In this document: in pieces, positions 19,715 to 29,747 of the stretch | How positions within the stretch are numbered: position 1 is the first letter of the stretch | How the letters are laid out: each line of letters starts with the position of its first letter | Source of the DNA: JALYRV01 sp035512575 | Lineage (GTDB): Bacteria > Acidobacteriota > Vicinamibacteria > Vicinamibacterales > SCN-69-37 | DNA: 64,000 bases | Assembly (NCBI GenBank): GCA_035512575.1 | Contig: DATKDT010000073.1 | Location: 7,144 to 71,143 of the forward strand | Direction: 5' to 3' | The notes under the pieces: generated by a model | Told to the model about the DNA's origin: nothing | Seen by the model: only the letters and a program-made list of their open reading frames with translations | The model's database searches: none | Translations under genes and position numbers: made by a program

Positions 19715-20844
19715 TGTCCAGTTCCAGTTCCAGTGCTCAGTTCACGGCCCGAGTGCCGCGCGAGCGTGTCGTCGACGATGGCGGTGAAGCCGGTCGCGAA
19801 CGCTGCCGCCGAGAAACGCTCGGCATTGGCGCGCAATGTCGCGCGGTCCCAGTTGATGCCTTCGGCGCGCGCGAGGCCGTTGGCAAAGGCCTCGGCCGTC
19901 GGCTCGGCGACGTGAACGCCCGTCGCGCCGTCGGTCACCGTCTCGAGCGCGCCGCCGCGGGCGAGCGCGACGACCGGCGTGCCGCAGGCCTGGGCCTCCA
20001 CCGGCACGATGCCGAAGTCTTCCTCGCCCGGCAGGAGCACGGCGTGGGCCGCGCGATACAGGTCGCGAATCTCCTCGTCCGAGGCGGCGCCGGTGAACGT
20101 GACCGAGCCATCCGCGCGCCGTTCGAGGCGCGCGCGGTCGGGGCCGTCGCCGGCGACGACCAGCGGCCGGCCGAGCTGCCGGCAGGCATCGATGGCAAGT
20201 TCCACGCGCTTGTAAGGCACCAGGGCTGACACGATCAGATAGTGAGTCCGGGGCCGGGCCGCATCCGGCGTAAAGAAGTCCGTTTGGACGGGCGGATAAA
20301 CGACGCTGGCCACGCGATTATAGTATCGGCCGATCCTGCCCGCAACATATTGAGAGTTAGCCACATAGCGGTCCACGCGGCCTTCGGTGGCCCGATCCCA
20401 CTGCGCCAGCCAGGCCATGACCCGCCGCAGCCCGGCTGAGGCGGGCCGTCCCACGCGCGCCTGGCCGAAGTAGGCCTCGAACTGGTCCCAGGCGTAGCGC
20501 ATGGGGGAATGGCAGTAGCAGACGTGGGCGGTCCGGCCGGGGACGACCACCGATTTGGCGGCGCAATGACTGCTGCTGATGACCAGGTCGACATCATCGA
20601 AGCCGAACTGCTCGACGGCAAACGGGAACAGCGGCAGATACTCGCGATAGCGCGAGGCCGACAGCGGCAGCCGGTCGACAATCGACCGGTGCACGCGCCG
20701 TCCCTCGATGACCGGCGACACCGATCCCCGGCGGTGCACGAGCGTGTAGAGCTCGGCGCCGGGGAACAGCCCGAAGACGGCCTCGAGCACCTTCTCGCCG
20801 CCCCGCATCCCCGTCAGCCAGTCGTGCACGACGGCTACGCGCAT
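19708..20844 (-). CDS. Glycosyltransferase, GT4 family (WbaZ-like)
   Basis: The 378-residue GT-B enzyme begins MRVAVVHDWLTGMRGGEKVL, typical of the WbaZ/mannosyltransferase-like branch. The donor-binding half has SALVPYKRVELAIDAC, VVAGDGPD and the E-x7-E motif around LLPGEEDFGIVPVEAQACG. It acts in the cytoplasm on the lipid-linked repeat unit. A short low-complexity tail (STGTGTGQC) comes from a GTTCCA repeat overlapping the next gene. The 436-bp gap upstream holds two palindromic elements. Confidence 0.9.
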   Translation of the reverse strand: MRVAVVHDWLTGMRGGEKVLEAVFGLFPGAELYTLVHRRGSVSPVIEGRRVHRSIVDRLPLSASRYREYLPLFPFAVEQFGFDDVDLVISSSHCAAKSVVVPGRTAHVCYCHSPMRYAWDQFEAYFGQARVGRPASAGLRRVMAWLAQWDRATEGRVDRYVANSQYVAGRIGRYYNRVASVVYPPVQTDFFTPDAARPRTHYLIVSALVPYKRVELAIDACRQLGRPLVVAGDGPDRARLERRADGSVTFTGAASDEEIRDLYRAAHAVLLPGEEDFGIVPVEAQACGTPVVALARGGALETVTDGATGVHVAEPTAEAFANGLARAEGINWDRATLRANAERFSAAAFATGFTAIVDDTLARHSGRELSTGTGTGQC

Positions 20845-20866
20845 TAGCGGCGGCTCCTGGGGTGGC

Positions 20867-21060
20867 GGCCGCGAGGCGATCGGCGCAACGCCCTTCGGGC
20901 TCCGCTTCGACGTCCGGTAAAACGATGCTCCGGGCTAACGAATGCGCACGGCAGGGGCCCCGAGACCCTGCCGTGTGGCTGCCCTGCGCATCGTTTTACG
21001 AACGTCTTGACGGACGTCTCAGAGTCGCCCTCAGAACGTTGCGCCGATCGCACAGCGGCC
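20867..21060. repeat. Large palindromic element 1
   Basis: Nested stems are perfect or nearly so: 20867-20872 with 21055-21060, 20876-20890 with 21037-21051 (15 bp), 20909-20916 with 21011-21018, 20917-20928 with 20988-20999 (12 bp), and an apical 10-bp stem 20947-20956 with 20966-20975 around the 9-nt loop GCCCCGAGA. The apical half is homologous in inverted orientation to element 2. No coding frame here looks real. Confidence 0.8.
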
Positions 21061-21081
21061 ACGAGCGCAGCGAGCGCTTGC

Positions 21082-21260
21082 GGATGGCGCGACAACTGTG
21101 CCGCCCGACTTTGAGACAGGCCGCGGGTATCACGAAAAACTGCGCGCAGGGGCATCCTCACGGCTGGGTCTCGGGGCCCCAGCCGTGCAAGCTCGCTAGC
21201 CCCGGAGCGCAGTTTTTCCGGCCTGTCGAGCAGGAGGGCGGCGCAGTTGTCGCGACATCC
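21082..21260. repeat. Large palindromic element 2, inverted relative to element 1
   Basis: Stems: 21082-21086 with 21256-21260, 21088-21098 with 21244-21254, 21101-21106 with 21236-21241, 21115-21122 with 21220-21227, 21134-21145 with 21207-21218 (12 bp), and an apical 10-bp stem 21159-21168 with 21178-21187. The loop TCTCGGGGC is the exact reverse complement of the loop of element 1. Stem bases differ between the two copies while pairing is kept. Confidence 0.8.
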
Positions 21261-21280
21261 GTGTAGCGCGAGCCACAGGT

Positions 21281-22393
21281 TCACTGCGACCCGACCTCGA
21301 GGTAGACGTCTCTGATACGGCGGACGGAGCGCTCCCACGAGAAGCCGTGCGCGCGGGCGAGGCCCTTCTGCACCAGCGTGCGGCGCAGCGCCTCGTCCGT
21401 GAGAATCCGCTCGGTCGCGGCGGCAATGGCTTCCGCGTCGTGCGGATCGACCAGCAGCGCGGCATCGCCGACCACTTCCGGCAGCGACGACACGTTCGAC
21501 GTCACCACCGGCGTCCCGCTGGCCATCGCCTCGAGCGGCGGCAGCCCGAAGCCTTCATAGAGCGACGGGAACACGAACACGTCGGCCAGTCTGTAGAGAA
21601 TCGCGAGCGTGGCATCGGGCACGAACCCGAGAAAGCGCACATGCTTGTGCAGCTGGTGCCGGTGCACGGCGCGGCGCAGCTGGGGACTCTTCGAGATTTC
21701 GTCGCCGATGATGACGAGTTTCAGCCGCTCGAAGCCGCGCTTCTTGAGCCGCGCGAACGCCTCGATCACCCGATCGACATTCTTGTGCGGCTTGATGTTG
21801 CCTGCGTACAGCAGGAACGAGTCGTCGAGCTGATAGCGCTGGCGCACCCGGATGACGTCCTCGGCCTCCGGCGGGTTGTCGAACGCCGGATCGAGGGCGT
21901 TGTAGATGACCTCCACCTTCGACGAGGGGACGTGGAAGAAGCGCAGGATGTCGCGCTTGGACGCCTCCGACACCGTCAGCACCCGCGCCGACCGCCGCGC
22001 CGCGATCGTCATGAACGTCCGCGCGTACGCGTACGCGAGCCTGTTCGGCAGGTACTCCGGAAACATCAGATGAATGCAGTCGTGAATCGTCACGACGGCC
22101 GGACACGGCAGAAACGGCGGCAGCACGTAGTGCGGCGCATGGAACACCTGCGCGCCCGCGCGTTTGAGCGCCAGCGGCACCCGGATCTGTTCGGCCACCG
22201 AATAGTTACCCGACGGCTCGACGACGGCGCGGAAGTTGTCGCCGAGGGCGCGCACGCTGTCGCAGTCCGACGCGCGGCAGAGCAGGATGTACTCGTTCTC
22301 GCGGTCGATGCGCCCGAGCACGCGCAGCACGTTGCGCACGTAGGTGCCGACGCCGAAGTCGCGCAGCTTCCGCGCGTCAATCGCTATGCGCAT
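21281..22393 (-). CDS. Glycosyltransferase, GT4 family
   Basis: The 370-residue GT-B enzyme begins MRIAIDARKLRDFGVGTYV. It has an acceptor half with FHAPHYVLPPF and VVTIHDCIHL, a donor half with YAGNIKPHKNVDRVIEAF, and the E-x7-E region SLYEGFGLPPLEAMASGTPV. This form is common in exopolysaccharide and O-antigen clusters. The sugar is not predictable. It is separated from both neighbouring glycosyltransferase genes by palindromic spacers rather than by overlaps. Confidence 0.92.
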   Translation of the reverse strand: MRIAIDARKLRDFGVGTYVRNVLRVLGRIDRENEYILLCRASDCDSVRALGDNFRAVVEPSGNYSVAEQIRVPLALKRAGAQVFHAPHYVLPPFLPCPAVVTIHDCIHLMFPEYLPNRLAYAYARTFMTIAARRSARVLTVSEASKRDILRFFHVPSSKVEVIYNALDPAFDNPPEAEDVIRVRQRYQLDDSFLLYAGNIKPHKNVDRVIEAFARLKKRGFERLKLVIIGDEISKSPQLRRAVHRHQLHKHVRFLGFVPDATLAILYRLADVFVFPSLYEGFGLPPLEAMASGTPVVTSNVSSLPEVVGDAALLVDPHDAEAIAAATERILTDEALRRTLVQKGLARAHGFSWERSVRRIRDVYLEVGSQ

Positions 22394-22396
22394 CTC

Positions 22397-22518
22397 GCAA
22401 CGCCTCTCAACGCGACGGCCTTCCGCAGGCTTTCCTCACCCTCGCTCACGTACACGCTCGGGTGCGGAAACCTGCTCACGGCCGTCGCTCCAGCAGCGCC
22501 GCTGTGGCCGGGCGTTGC
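22397..22518. repeat. Palindromic spacer element 3
   Basis: The 150-bp gap between two glycosyltransferase genes folds into a hairpin: 22397-22404 with 22511-22518, 22412-22420 with 22480-22488, and an inner 10-of-11 stem 22431-22441 with 22460-22470. It resembles the two larger elements in plan but shows no obvious shared loop sequence. Confidence 0.55.
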
Positions 22519-22543
22519 GCACTCGCGCCGAGCACCAGCCTGG

Positions 22544-23371
22544 CTATTCACCGCGCTCCTCGAGCTTGATGCCTTTGAGGCGCATCCACACGCGCAGCAG
22601 CGGCACCCAGCGCGGATCGTGCTTGGCGTAGAAGGCGGCATGGCTGCGATGGTACGCGAGACGGGTGGCCGCCGGCGCGGCTCGGGCGGATCGGCCGCGC
22701 AGGTGCACCACTTCGACCGCCGGCGCGAACAGCATGCGCCCGCCGTCGGCGCGCAGGGCGGCGCAGAAATCCACGTCTTCCTCGTACATGAAATAGCGCT
22801 CGTCGAGCAGCCCCGCCTGTTCCGCGGCGGCGCGCCGCACCAGCAGGCAGGCGCCCGTGACCCAGTCAGGATACGACTCGCGCCGTGTCGCGCGCTCGAC
22901 GAATGCCGTGACGCCGGGCACGCGCCGCATGTAGAGCGCATGCAGCGCCATGCGCCCCAGCTCGCGTCCGGGCGTGAGCATGCGGCCGAACGACCACTCC
23001 GCGCGCCCTTCGCCGTCGACCAGCCGCGGTCCCGCCGCGGCCACGTCCGGCTCGCCGAGCAGCCGCGCGGCCAGGGCGTCGATGGCGCCGGCCGGCACGA
23101 TCGTGTCGGAGTTGAGCAGCAGGATTAGCTCGCCGTTTCCCGCGCGAATCCCCGCGTTGTTGGCCGCCGCGAACCCCGCGTTGCGGCCCATGGCCAGCAC
23201 CTCGACGTCCGGCCAACCGTCGCGCACGGCCTGGACGCTGCCGTCGGTCGAGGCGTTGTCCACCACGATGATGTGGTGCGGCAGCGACGGCGGCGCCGCA
23301 TGCAGCGAATAAAGGCACCGCTCCAGATCCGCCCGCGCGTTGTAGCTGACGATGATGATGTCGAGCGTCAT
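22544..23371 (-). CDS. Glycosyltransferase, GT2 family (rhamnosyltransferase-like)
   Basis: The 275-residue GT-A enzyme starts at MTLDIIIVSYNARADLERCL. It carries VVDNASTDGS, GRNAGFAAANNAG, the metal-binding LLLNSDT, and the later WVTGACLLVRR and FMYEEDVDFC typical of the WbbL branch. It would add a sugar, often rhamnose, to the lipid-linked chain. Its start overlaps the stop of the upstream glycosyltransferase as ATGA. The frame continues upstream of this start, but only this Met fits the family. Confidence 0.92.
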   Translation of the reverse strand: MTLDIIIVSYNARADLERCLYSLHAAPPSLPHHIIVVDNASTDGSVQAVRDGWPDVEVLAMGRNAGFAAANNAGIRAGNGELILLLNSDTIVPAGAIDALAARLLGEPDVAAAGPRLVDGEGRAEWSFGRMLTPGRELGRMALHALYMRRVPGVTAFVERATRRESYPDWVTGACLLVRRAAAEQAGLLDERYFMYEEDVDFCAALRADGGRMLFAPAVEVVHLRGRSARAAPAATRLAYHRSHAAFYAKHDPRWVPLLRVWMRLKGIKLEERGE

Positions 23372-24465
23372 CGGGCGGCCTCGCGCAGCACCTGCAGGGT
23401 GGCGGCCGCCGCGCGGGGCCAGTCGTAGCGCCCCCACATCGGTTCCGCGCGCGCGACGATGGCCGCGCGCTCGCCGGGATCGCCGAGCAGCCGCGAGAGC
23501 GCCGCGGCGGTGCCCGCGATGTCGCCCTGGCGCACGTAGACGGCCGCGTCGCCGTACACCTCGCGCGCCACCGGCGTGTCGAGCATCACCGACGGCACGG
23601 CGTGCGCCAGCGCCTCGAACGGGGTGAGGGCGAAGCCTTCGTACTCCGACAGGAACGCGCCAACCGACGCGCGCGACAACGCGTCGGTAATCCGCGCGCT
23701 CGGCGGGCTCTCGAGCCACGTGATGCGCGACGCCACGCCGGAGGCCGCGATGAGCCCGGCGAGATCCTGGTGCGGCCAGGTGCGGTTGGCGCCCGCAATC
23801 AGCAGGCGGGCCTCGGGATGCTCCCCGGCCGCCGCCGCGAACGCGGCAATCAGGTCGGGCACGTGCCGGCGGTTGAAGATCGATCCCACGAACACGACGA
23901 GCGGATCGCGCGCGTCGATGGGGATCGGCGCGCCGTGCCGCGTCGGAGCGCCGGGCGGAATCATCCGAATCCGGCCGCGCGGGACGCCGAGGCGCGCTTC
24001 GATTTCACCCGCCGAGAACTCGGACACCGTGATGACGGCTTTCGCGCGCCGCGCCGATCGCGGCGTGATGAAATTCCGCCGCACCCGCTCCAGCGGCCTG
24101 AACCATTCGGGATGCGCCGCGAACGACACGTCGTGAATGACGACGACCGTGGGAAGGCTGGTGCGGAGGGGGGCGGAATAGCCTGGCGCGAAGAGGACGT
24201 CGGCCATCGCCCCGGCGGCCCCTCCCGGCAGCGTCAGCTGCTCCCACAGCGTGCCGCCCGTGCGGTCCGGCCGCACGATGAGATGCGCGCGATCCGCCTC
24301 GGGCAGCGCACTGACCTCCGGCGAGAGCTCGCGATGGGCGACGAGCGACACGCGCACATCGTCCCGCGGCAACCACTCGCGGAGGAGGTTGAGCAGGTAC
24401 ACGCCGACGCCGGTGACGTGGCCGGCCAGCTCGCGGGCGTCGACGGCGATGTGCAGCGGCGTCAT
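23368..24465 (-). CDS. Glycosyltransferase, GT4 family
   Basis: The 365-residue enzyme begins MTPLHIAVDARELAGHVTGV, with VVVIHDVSFAAHPEWF in the acceptor half, VVFVGSIFNRRHVPDLIAAF in the donor half, and SEYEGFALTPFEALAHAVP as the E-x7-E region. It is joined to the GT2 gene downstream (ATGA) and to the GT4 gene upstream (4-bp overlap at 24462-24465), so three transferases are translated in series. Confidence 0.92.
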   Translation of the reverse strand: MTPLHIAVDARELAGHVTGVGVYLLNLLREWLPRDDVRVSLVAHRELSPEVSALPEADRAHLIVRPDRTGGTLWEQLTLPGGAAGAMADVLFAPGYSAPLRTSLPTVVVIHDVSFAAHPEWFRPLERVRRNFITPRSARRAKAVITVSEFSAGEIEARLGVPRGRIRMIPPGAPTRHGAPIPIDARDPLVVFVGSIFNRRHVPDLIAAFAAAAGEHPEARLLIAGANRTWPHQDLAGLIAASGVASRITWLESPPSARITDALSRASVGAFLSEYEGFALTPFEALAHAVPSVMLDTPVAREVYGDAAVYVRQGDIAGTAAALSRLLGDPGERAAIVARAEPMWGRYDWPRAAAATLQVLREAAR

Positions 24466-25574
24466 GAGGCTGGCGGTTCGGCCGCGGCGGCGCGATAGGC
24501 CTCGATGAGACGGGTGGCGCTCCCGGTCCAGGAGTAGCGCGCGGCGCGCTCGCGGCCGGCGGCGGAAAGCCGCGCACGCGCGGCCGGGTCGAACGCGGCC
24601 GTCAGCAGCGCGCGGGCCAGCGCATCGGCGTCCTCCGGATCGACCAGCAGTCCGGCATCGCCGACCAGCTCGGGAAGCGAGCCGCGATTGGCGGCGACGA
24701 CCGGCACGCCGGCAGCCATGGCTTCGAGCGCGGTCAGGCCGAAACCCTCGTGGAAGGACGGCACGACCAGCGCCGCCGCATCCGCGTAGAGCGCCTGACG
24801 CTCCGTGTCGCTGACGTAGCCGAGATGCCTGACGCGGTCCTTGAAGGGCGCATCGAGCAGGCGCGCGAGCACGGGGCCCGCTTCAGGCGTGGCGCGCCCG
24901 GCCAGCACGAGCGGCAGCGCATCTGGCACCAAGGCCAGCACGCGCGCCCACGCGTCGAGCAGCCCGCCGACGTTCTTGCGCGGCTCGATGGTGCCGAGAA
25001 ACAGCACGTGCCGTTTCGGCGTGTCGTGTCGCAGGGCCGCCGCCCAGCCGGGCGCGCCGGCGGGGCAGAGCACCACGCGGGCGGCGTTCACTCCCAGCCG
25101 GCGCTCCACGTCGGCAGCCGTCGCCTGCGAGGAGACGACCACGCGCGACGCGCGCCTGGCGTGCGCGCGGGCGAGCGCGGGATAGTCGCGGCGGATCTCG
25201 CGCGCGGTGCGCTCAGGATGCTCCAGGAAGTCGAGGTCGTGAATCGTGACGAAGCGCGCGCCGCGGCGCGCCGGCGTCAGCAGCGGATGCGCGCTGTGGA
25301 CGACGTCGAAGCTGCGGCCGGCCAGGCGCTCTACCGGCGGCCATTCGAGGCGGTGCCACGCGTAATTGAGCAGCGTCACGGGCACGCGGCGATCGACGAT
25401 CCGGGCGCCCGGCACCGCCGCGGGATCGAGACGATCGCGCCAGGATGCCGAGAAGAGCGTGAGGCTGTCGCCGGCGTCGAACGCCGCCGCCACGTGGCGC
25501 GCCAGCTCGTGCACGTACTCCCCGACCCCCGATCGCTCGCGCAGAGCGGGGCGATAATCCATCACCGCGTGCAT
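24462..25574 (-). CDS. Glycosyltransferase, GT4 family, first gene of the cluster
   Basis: The 370-residue enzyme starts MHAVMDYRPALRERSGVGEY. It has FVTIHDLDFLEHPERT, FLGTIEPRKNVGGLLDAW and SFHEGFGLTALEAMAAGVPV. A good ribosome site (AAGGAG, 5 nt before ATG) supports the start, which fits a first gene in an operon. The divergent 86-bp spacer to ugd must hold promoters in both directions. Confidence 0.92.
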   Translation of the reverse strand: MHAVMDYRPALRERSGVGEYVHELARHVAAAFDAGDSLTLFSASWRDRLDPAAVPGARIVDRRVPVTLLNYAWHRLEWPPVERLAGRSFDVVHSAHPLLTPARRGARFVTIHDLDFLEHPERTAREIRRDYPALARAHARRASRVVVSSQATAADVERRLGVNAARVVLCPAGAPGWAAALRHDTPKRHVLFLGTIEPRKNVGGLLDAWARVLALVPDALPLVLAGRATPEAGPVLARLLDAPFKDRVRHLGYVSDTERQALYADAAALVVPSFHEGFGLTALEAMAAGVPVVAANRGSLPELVGDAGLLVDPEDADALARALLTAAFDPAARARLSAAGRERAARYSWTGSATRLIEAYRAAAAEPPAS

Positions 25575-25597
25575 CTAACTCCTTTGCTGTCTGTAGT

Positions 25598-25627
25598 TTG
25601 ACACGGTTCAGGCGGGAATGGTAAGGT
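25598..25627 (+). promoter_or_regulatory. Promoter of the ugd operon
   Basis: A perfect -35 TTGACA (25598-25603) is followed after 18 bp by TAAGGT as a weak -10. A ribosome site AAGGA lies 6 nt before the ATG at 25661. Confidence 0.45.
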
Positions 25628-25660
25628 GAGGAGTTTTATCCGGCCTTTTAAGGACGTTTC

Positions 25661-26961
<1,301 letters not shown>

Positions 26962-26965
<4 letters not shown>

Positions 26966-27975
26966 GCCTGGTGGTGGTCACCGGCGGCGCGGGCTACGTC
27001 GGCAGCCATGCCGTCAAGGCGCTGGCCGCGTCGGGCCGCGACGTCCTCATCGTCGACAACCTGTCGGCCGGGCATCGCGAGGCGGTGGCGCGCATTGCCG
27101 CCGCGTTTCCCGGCCGCGCGATCGAATTGATCGAGGGCGACACCTCCGACCTGGCGCTGCTCACCAACCTGTTCGAGCGCGTCGAGCCGGCCGCCGTGAT
27201 GCACTTCGCGGCATGGCTGTCGGTGCCCGATTCCGTGCGCGACCCGGCAGGCTACTACCGCAACAACGTCATCGGCACGCTGTCGCTGCTCGAGGCGATG
27301 GCCCGCACGGGCGTCTCGCGGCTCGTCTTCTCGTCGACCTGCGCAGTTTTTGGAGAGCCGCGGGCCGTGCCGATCGACGAGACGCACCCGCGCAGCCCCA
27401 TCAACGCGTACGGCGACACGAAGCTGGCCATCGAGCGCGCGCTCGGGCACTTCGACACGGCCTACGGCCTCAAGAGCATCGCGCTGCGGTATTTCAACGC
27501 CTCGGGCGCCGACCCGGACGGCCTGCTCGGCGAGGACCATGACCCCGAGATTCACCTGATTCCACGCGCGATCATGGCCGCGAACGGCGGGGAGCCGCTG
27601 CAGATCTTCGGCGACGACTACCCGACGCCCGACGGCACGTGCCAGCGCGATTTCGTGCACGTCAGCGACCTGGCCGATGCCCATATGCTGGCGCTTTCGA
27701 GGCTGGAGGGGGGCGCCCCCTCCGGGGTCTACAACCTGGGCAATGGAACGCCCATCTCCGTCCGAGAAGTACTAGATGCGGTGGAAAGGGTGTCGGGGCG
27801 GAAGGTGCCGTTCGTGACGGCGTCGCGGCGGCCGGGCGATCCGGCCAGGCTGGTGGCGTCGAGCGCGCTCGCGCACCGCGAACTCGGGTGGCAGCCGCGC
27901 CTCGCCTCGATCGACGAGATCGTCGGCACGGCCTGGCGGTGGCACCAGGCGCATCCGCGGGGCTATCAGGGATGA
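26962..27975 (+). CDS. galE: UDP-glucose 4-epimerase
   Basis: The 337-residue SDR starts at MSLVVVTGGAGYVGSH, fixed by the ATGA overlap with ugd. It has FAAWLSVPDSVRDP, catalytic SSTCAVFG and YGDTK, the GalE-specific ALRYFNASGADPDG, and GTCQRDFVHVSDLADAH. It interconverts UDP-glucose and UDP-galactose for the polysaccharide genes. Confidence 0.95.
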
Positions 27976-29747
27976 ACACCTGGCAGCGGCTCGTCGGCTA
28001 CGCGCTCCGCTACCGCGGCCGGCTGCTCGTGGCGCTGGTCGCGATGCTCGCGTACGGCGCGGGGTCGCTGGCCATGCCGGCGCTGATCAAGCAGGTGCTC
28101 GACATCCTGAGCAAGGAACCGCGTGCGGAAGGCATCAACGCCGCGTGGATTGGCGGCCTCATCCTGCTCGCGTATTTCGTCAAGGGCATCGGGTCGTACG
28201 TGTCGGACTACGAGATGACCTGGGTGGGCCAGCGCGTGGTGATGGATATCCGCGTGAAGCTGTTCCGCCACGTGCTCGATCAGTCCGCGGCGTTCTTCAG
28301 CAAGAAGACGGTCGGCCAGCTCGTGTCGCGCCTCACGGCCGACGTCGCGCACGTGCAGCGCGTCGTCGCCAAGACGGTGGCGGAGCTCGCGCGCGAGTCG
28401 CTCGCGCTGGTCGGCCTTGCCGGGTATCTGTTCTACATCGACTGGGAGCTTGCCGTTGCCGTCGTGATTACGGCGCCGCTGGTGGTCTATCCGCTCATTC
28501 GCTTCGGACAGCGCGTTCGGAGCACGACACGCAGGAGCCAGGAGGATCAGGAACAGATCGCGCACATCGCGAACGAGGCGTTCACGGGCCACCGCATCGT
28601 GAAGGCCTTCGGCGCCGAACAGTTCGAGGAGACCAAGTTCCACGAGGCGTCGCACCGCCTGTTCCGCACCAACATGAAGGTCACCAGCGCCGTGTCGGCG
28701 CTGCCGCCACTGATGGAGATCATCGGCGGCTGCGCCGTTGTCGGCCTGCTCTGGTACGGGATGCGCGAGATCCGGCTCAACAACATGACGGCCGGCGACT
28801 TCGGCTCGTTCCTGGCCGCGGCGATTCTGATGTACGGCCCGATGCGCAAACTGAGCCGCGTCAACGCCGACCTGCAGCAGGGCATGGTGGCCGGCCAGCG
28901 GATTTTCGAGCTGATGGACCGGCACACCGAAGTGCGCGAACGCGAGCACGCGCGGCCGCTGCCGCGCCTGCATGAAGGCGTCACGTTCGACCGCGTCGGC
29001 TTCCAGTACGAGGACCACGACGGCCAGCACACGCTGCGCGACGTGTCGTTCGAGGTCGGCGCCGGCCAGGTGGCCGCCATCGTCGGCCTGAGCGGCGCGG
29101 GCAAGACGACGCTGGTGAACCTGATTCCGCGCTTCTACGACGTCACGGAAGGCGCCATCCGCATCGACAATGTCGACGTGCGCGACGTCACGCTGCGGTC
29201 GCTGCGCGACCAGATTGCGCTCGTGACGCAGGAGACGGTGCTGTTTGACGACACGATTGCCGCCAACATCGCGTTCGGCCGCCCCGCGGCGTCGCCGGGC
29301 GAGATCGAGAGCGCCGCGCGCGCGGCGCACGCGCACGACTTCATCATGGCGCTGCCGCGCGGCTACGACACGTCGATCGGCGAGCGCGGCCAGCGCCTCT
29401 CGGGCGGCCAGCGCCAGCGGCTCGCCATTGCCCGCGCGCTGGTGCGCGACGCGCCGCTGCTGATCCTCGACGAGGCGACGTCGTCGCTCGACGCCGAGTC
29501 GGAGGGCCTCGTGCAGGACGCGCTCCCGACGCTCATGAAGAACCGGACGACCTTCGTGATTGCGCACCGGCTGTCCACGGTGCGGCGCGCCGACATGATT
29601 ATTGCGCTCGACAGGGGACAGGTCGTGGAGATCGGCCGCCACGACGAGTTGGTCGGACGCCCCGGCGGCGTCTACGCGCGGCTGTACGCGCTGCAGGCTT
29701 TCGACGAGAAGCGCAGCGAGCGGCAGGCGGCAAAGGGCGCATCGTGA
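27972..29747 (+). CDS. msbA: MsbA-type ABC exporter (permease-ATPase fusion)
   Basis: The 591-residue half-transporter starts at ATG 27972 (ATGA overlap). Six membrane helices fill residues about 15-310. The ATPase has Walker A GLSGAGKTTL, signature LSGGQRQRLAIARAL, Walker B LLILDEATSSLD and switch His in VIAHRLST. Architecture and context match lipid A/core flippases; placement after ugd-galE could also mean export of a glycolipid. It is coupled to yicC by GTGA. Confidence 0.9.
   Translation: MNTWQRLVGYALRYRGRLLVALVAMLAYGAGSLAMPALIKQVLDILSKEPRAEGINAAWIGGLILLAYFVKGIGSYVSDYEMTWVGQRVVMDIRVKLFRHVLDQSAAFFSKKTVGQLVSRLTADVAHVQRVVAKTVAELARESLALVGLAGYLFYIDWELAVAVVITAPLVVYPLIRFGQRVRSTTRRSQEDQEQIAHIANEAFTGHRIVKAFGAEQFEETKFHEASHRLFRTNMKVTSAVSALPPLMEIIGGCAVVGLLWYGMREIRLNNMTAGDFGSFLAAAILMYGPMRKLSRVNADLQQGMVAGQRIFELMDRHTEVREREHARPLPRLHEGVTFDRVGFQYEDHDGQHTLRDVSFEVGAGQVAAIVGLSGAGKTTLVNLIPRFYDVTEGAIRIDNVDVRDVTLRSLRDQIALVTQETVLFDDTIAANIAFGRPAASPGEIESAARAAHAHDFIMALPRGYDTSIGERGQRLSGGQRQRLAIARALVRDAPLLILDEATSSLDAESEGLVQDALPTLMKNRTTFVIAHRLSTVRRADMIIALDRGQVVEIGRHDELVGRPGGVYARLYALQAFDEKRSERQAAKGAS

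Noticed and set aside
20845..21280. Protein-coding frames in the gap between two glycosyltransferases
   Set aside because: The frames present are low-complexity and are explained by nested palindromes; no ribosome site or family match is seen.
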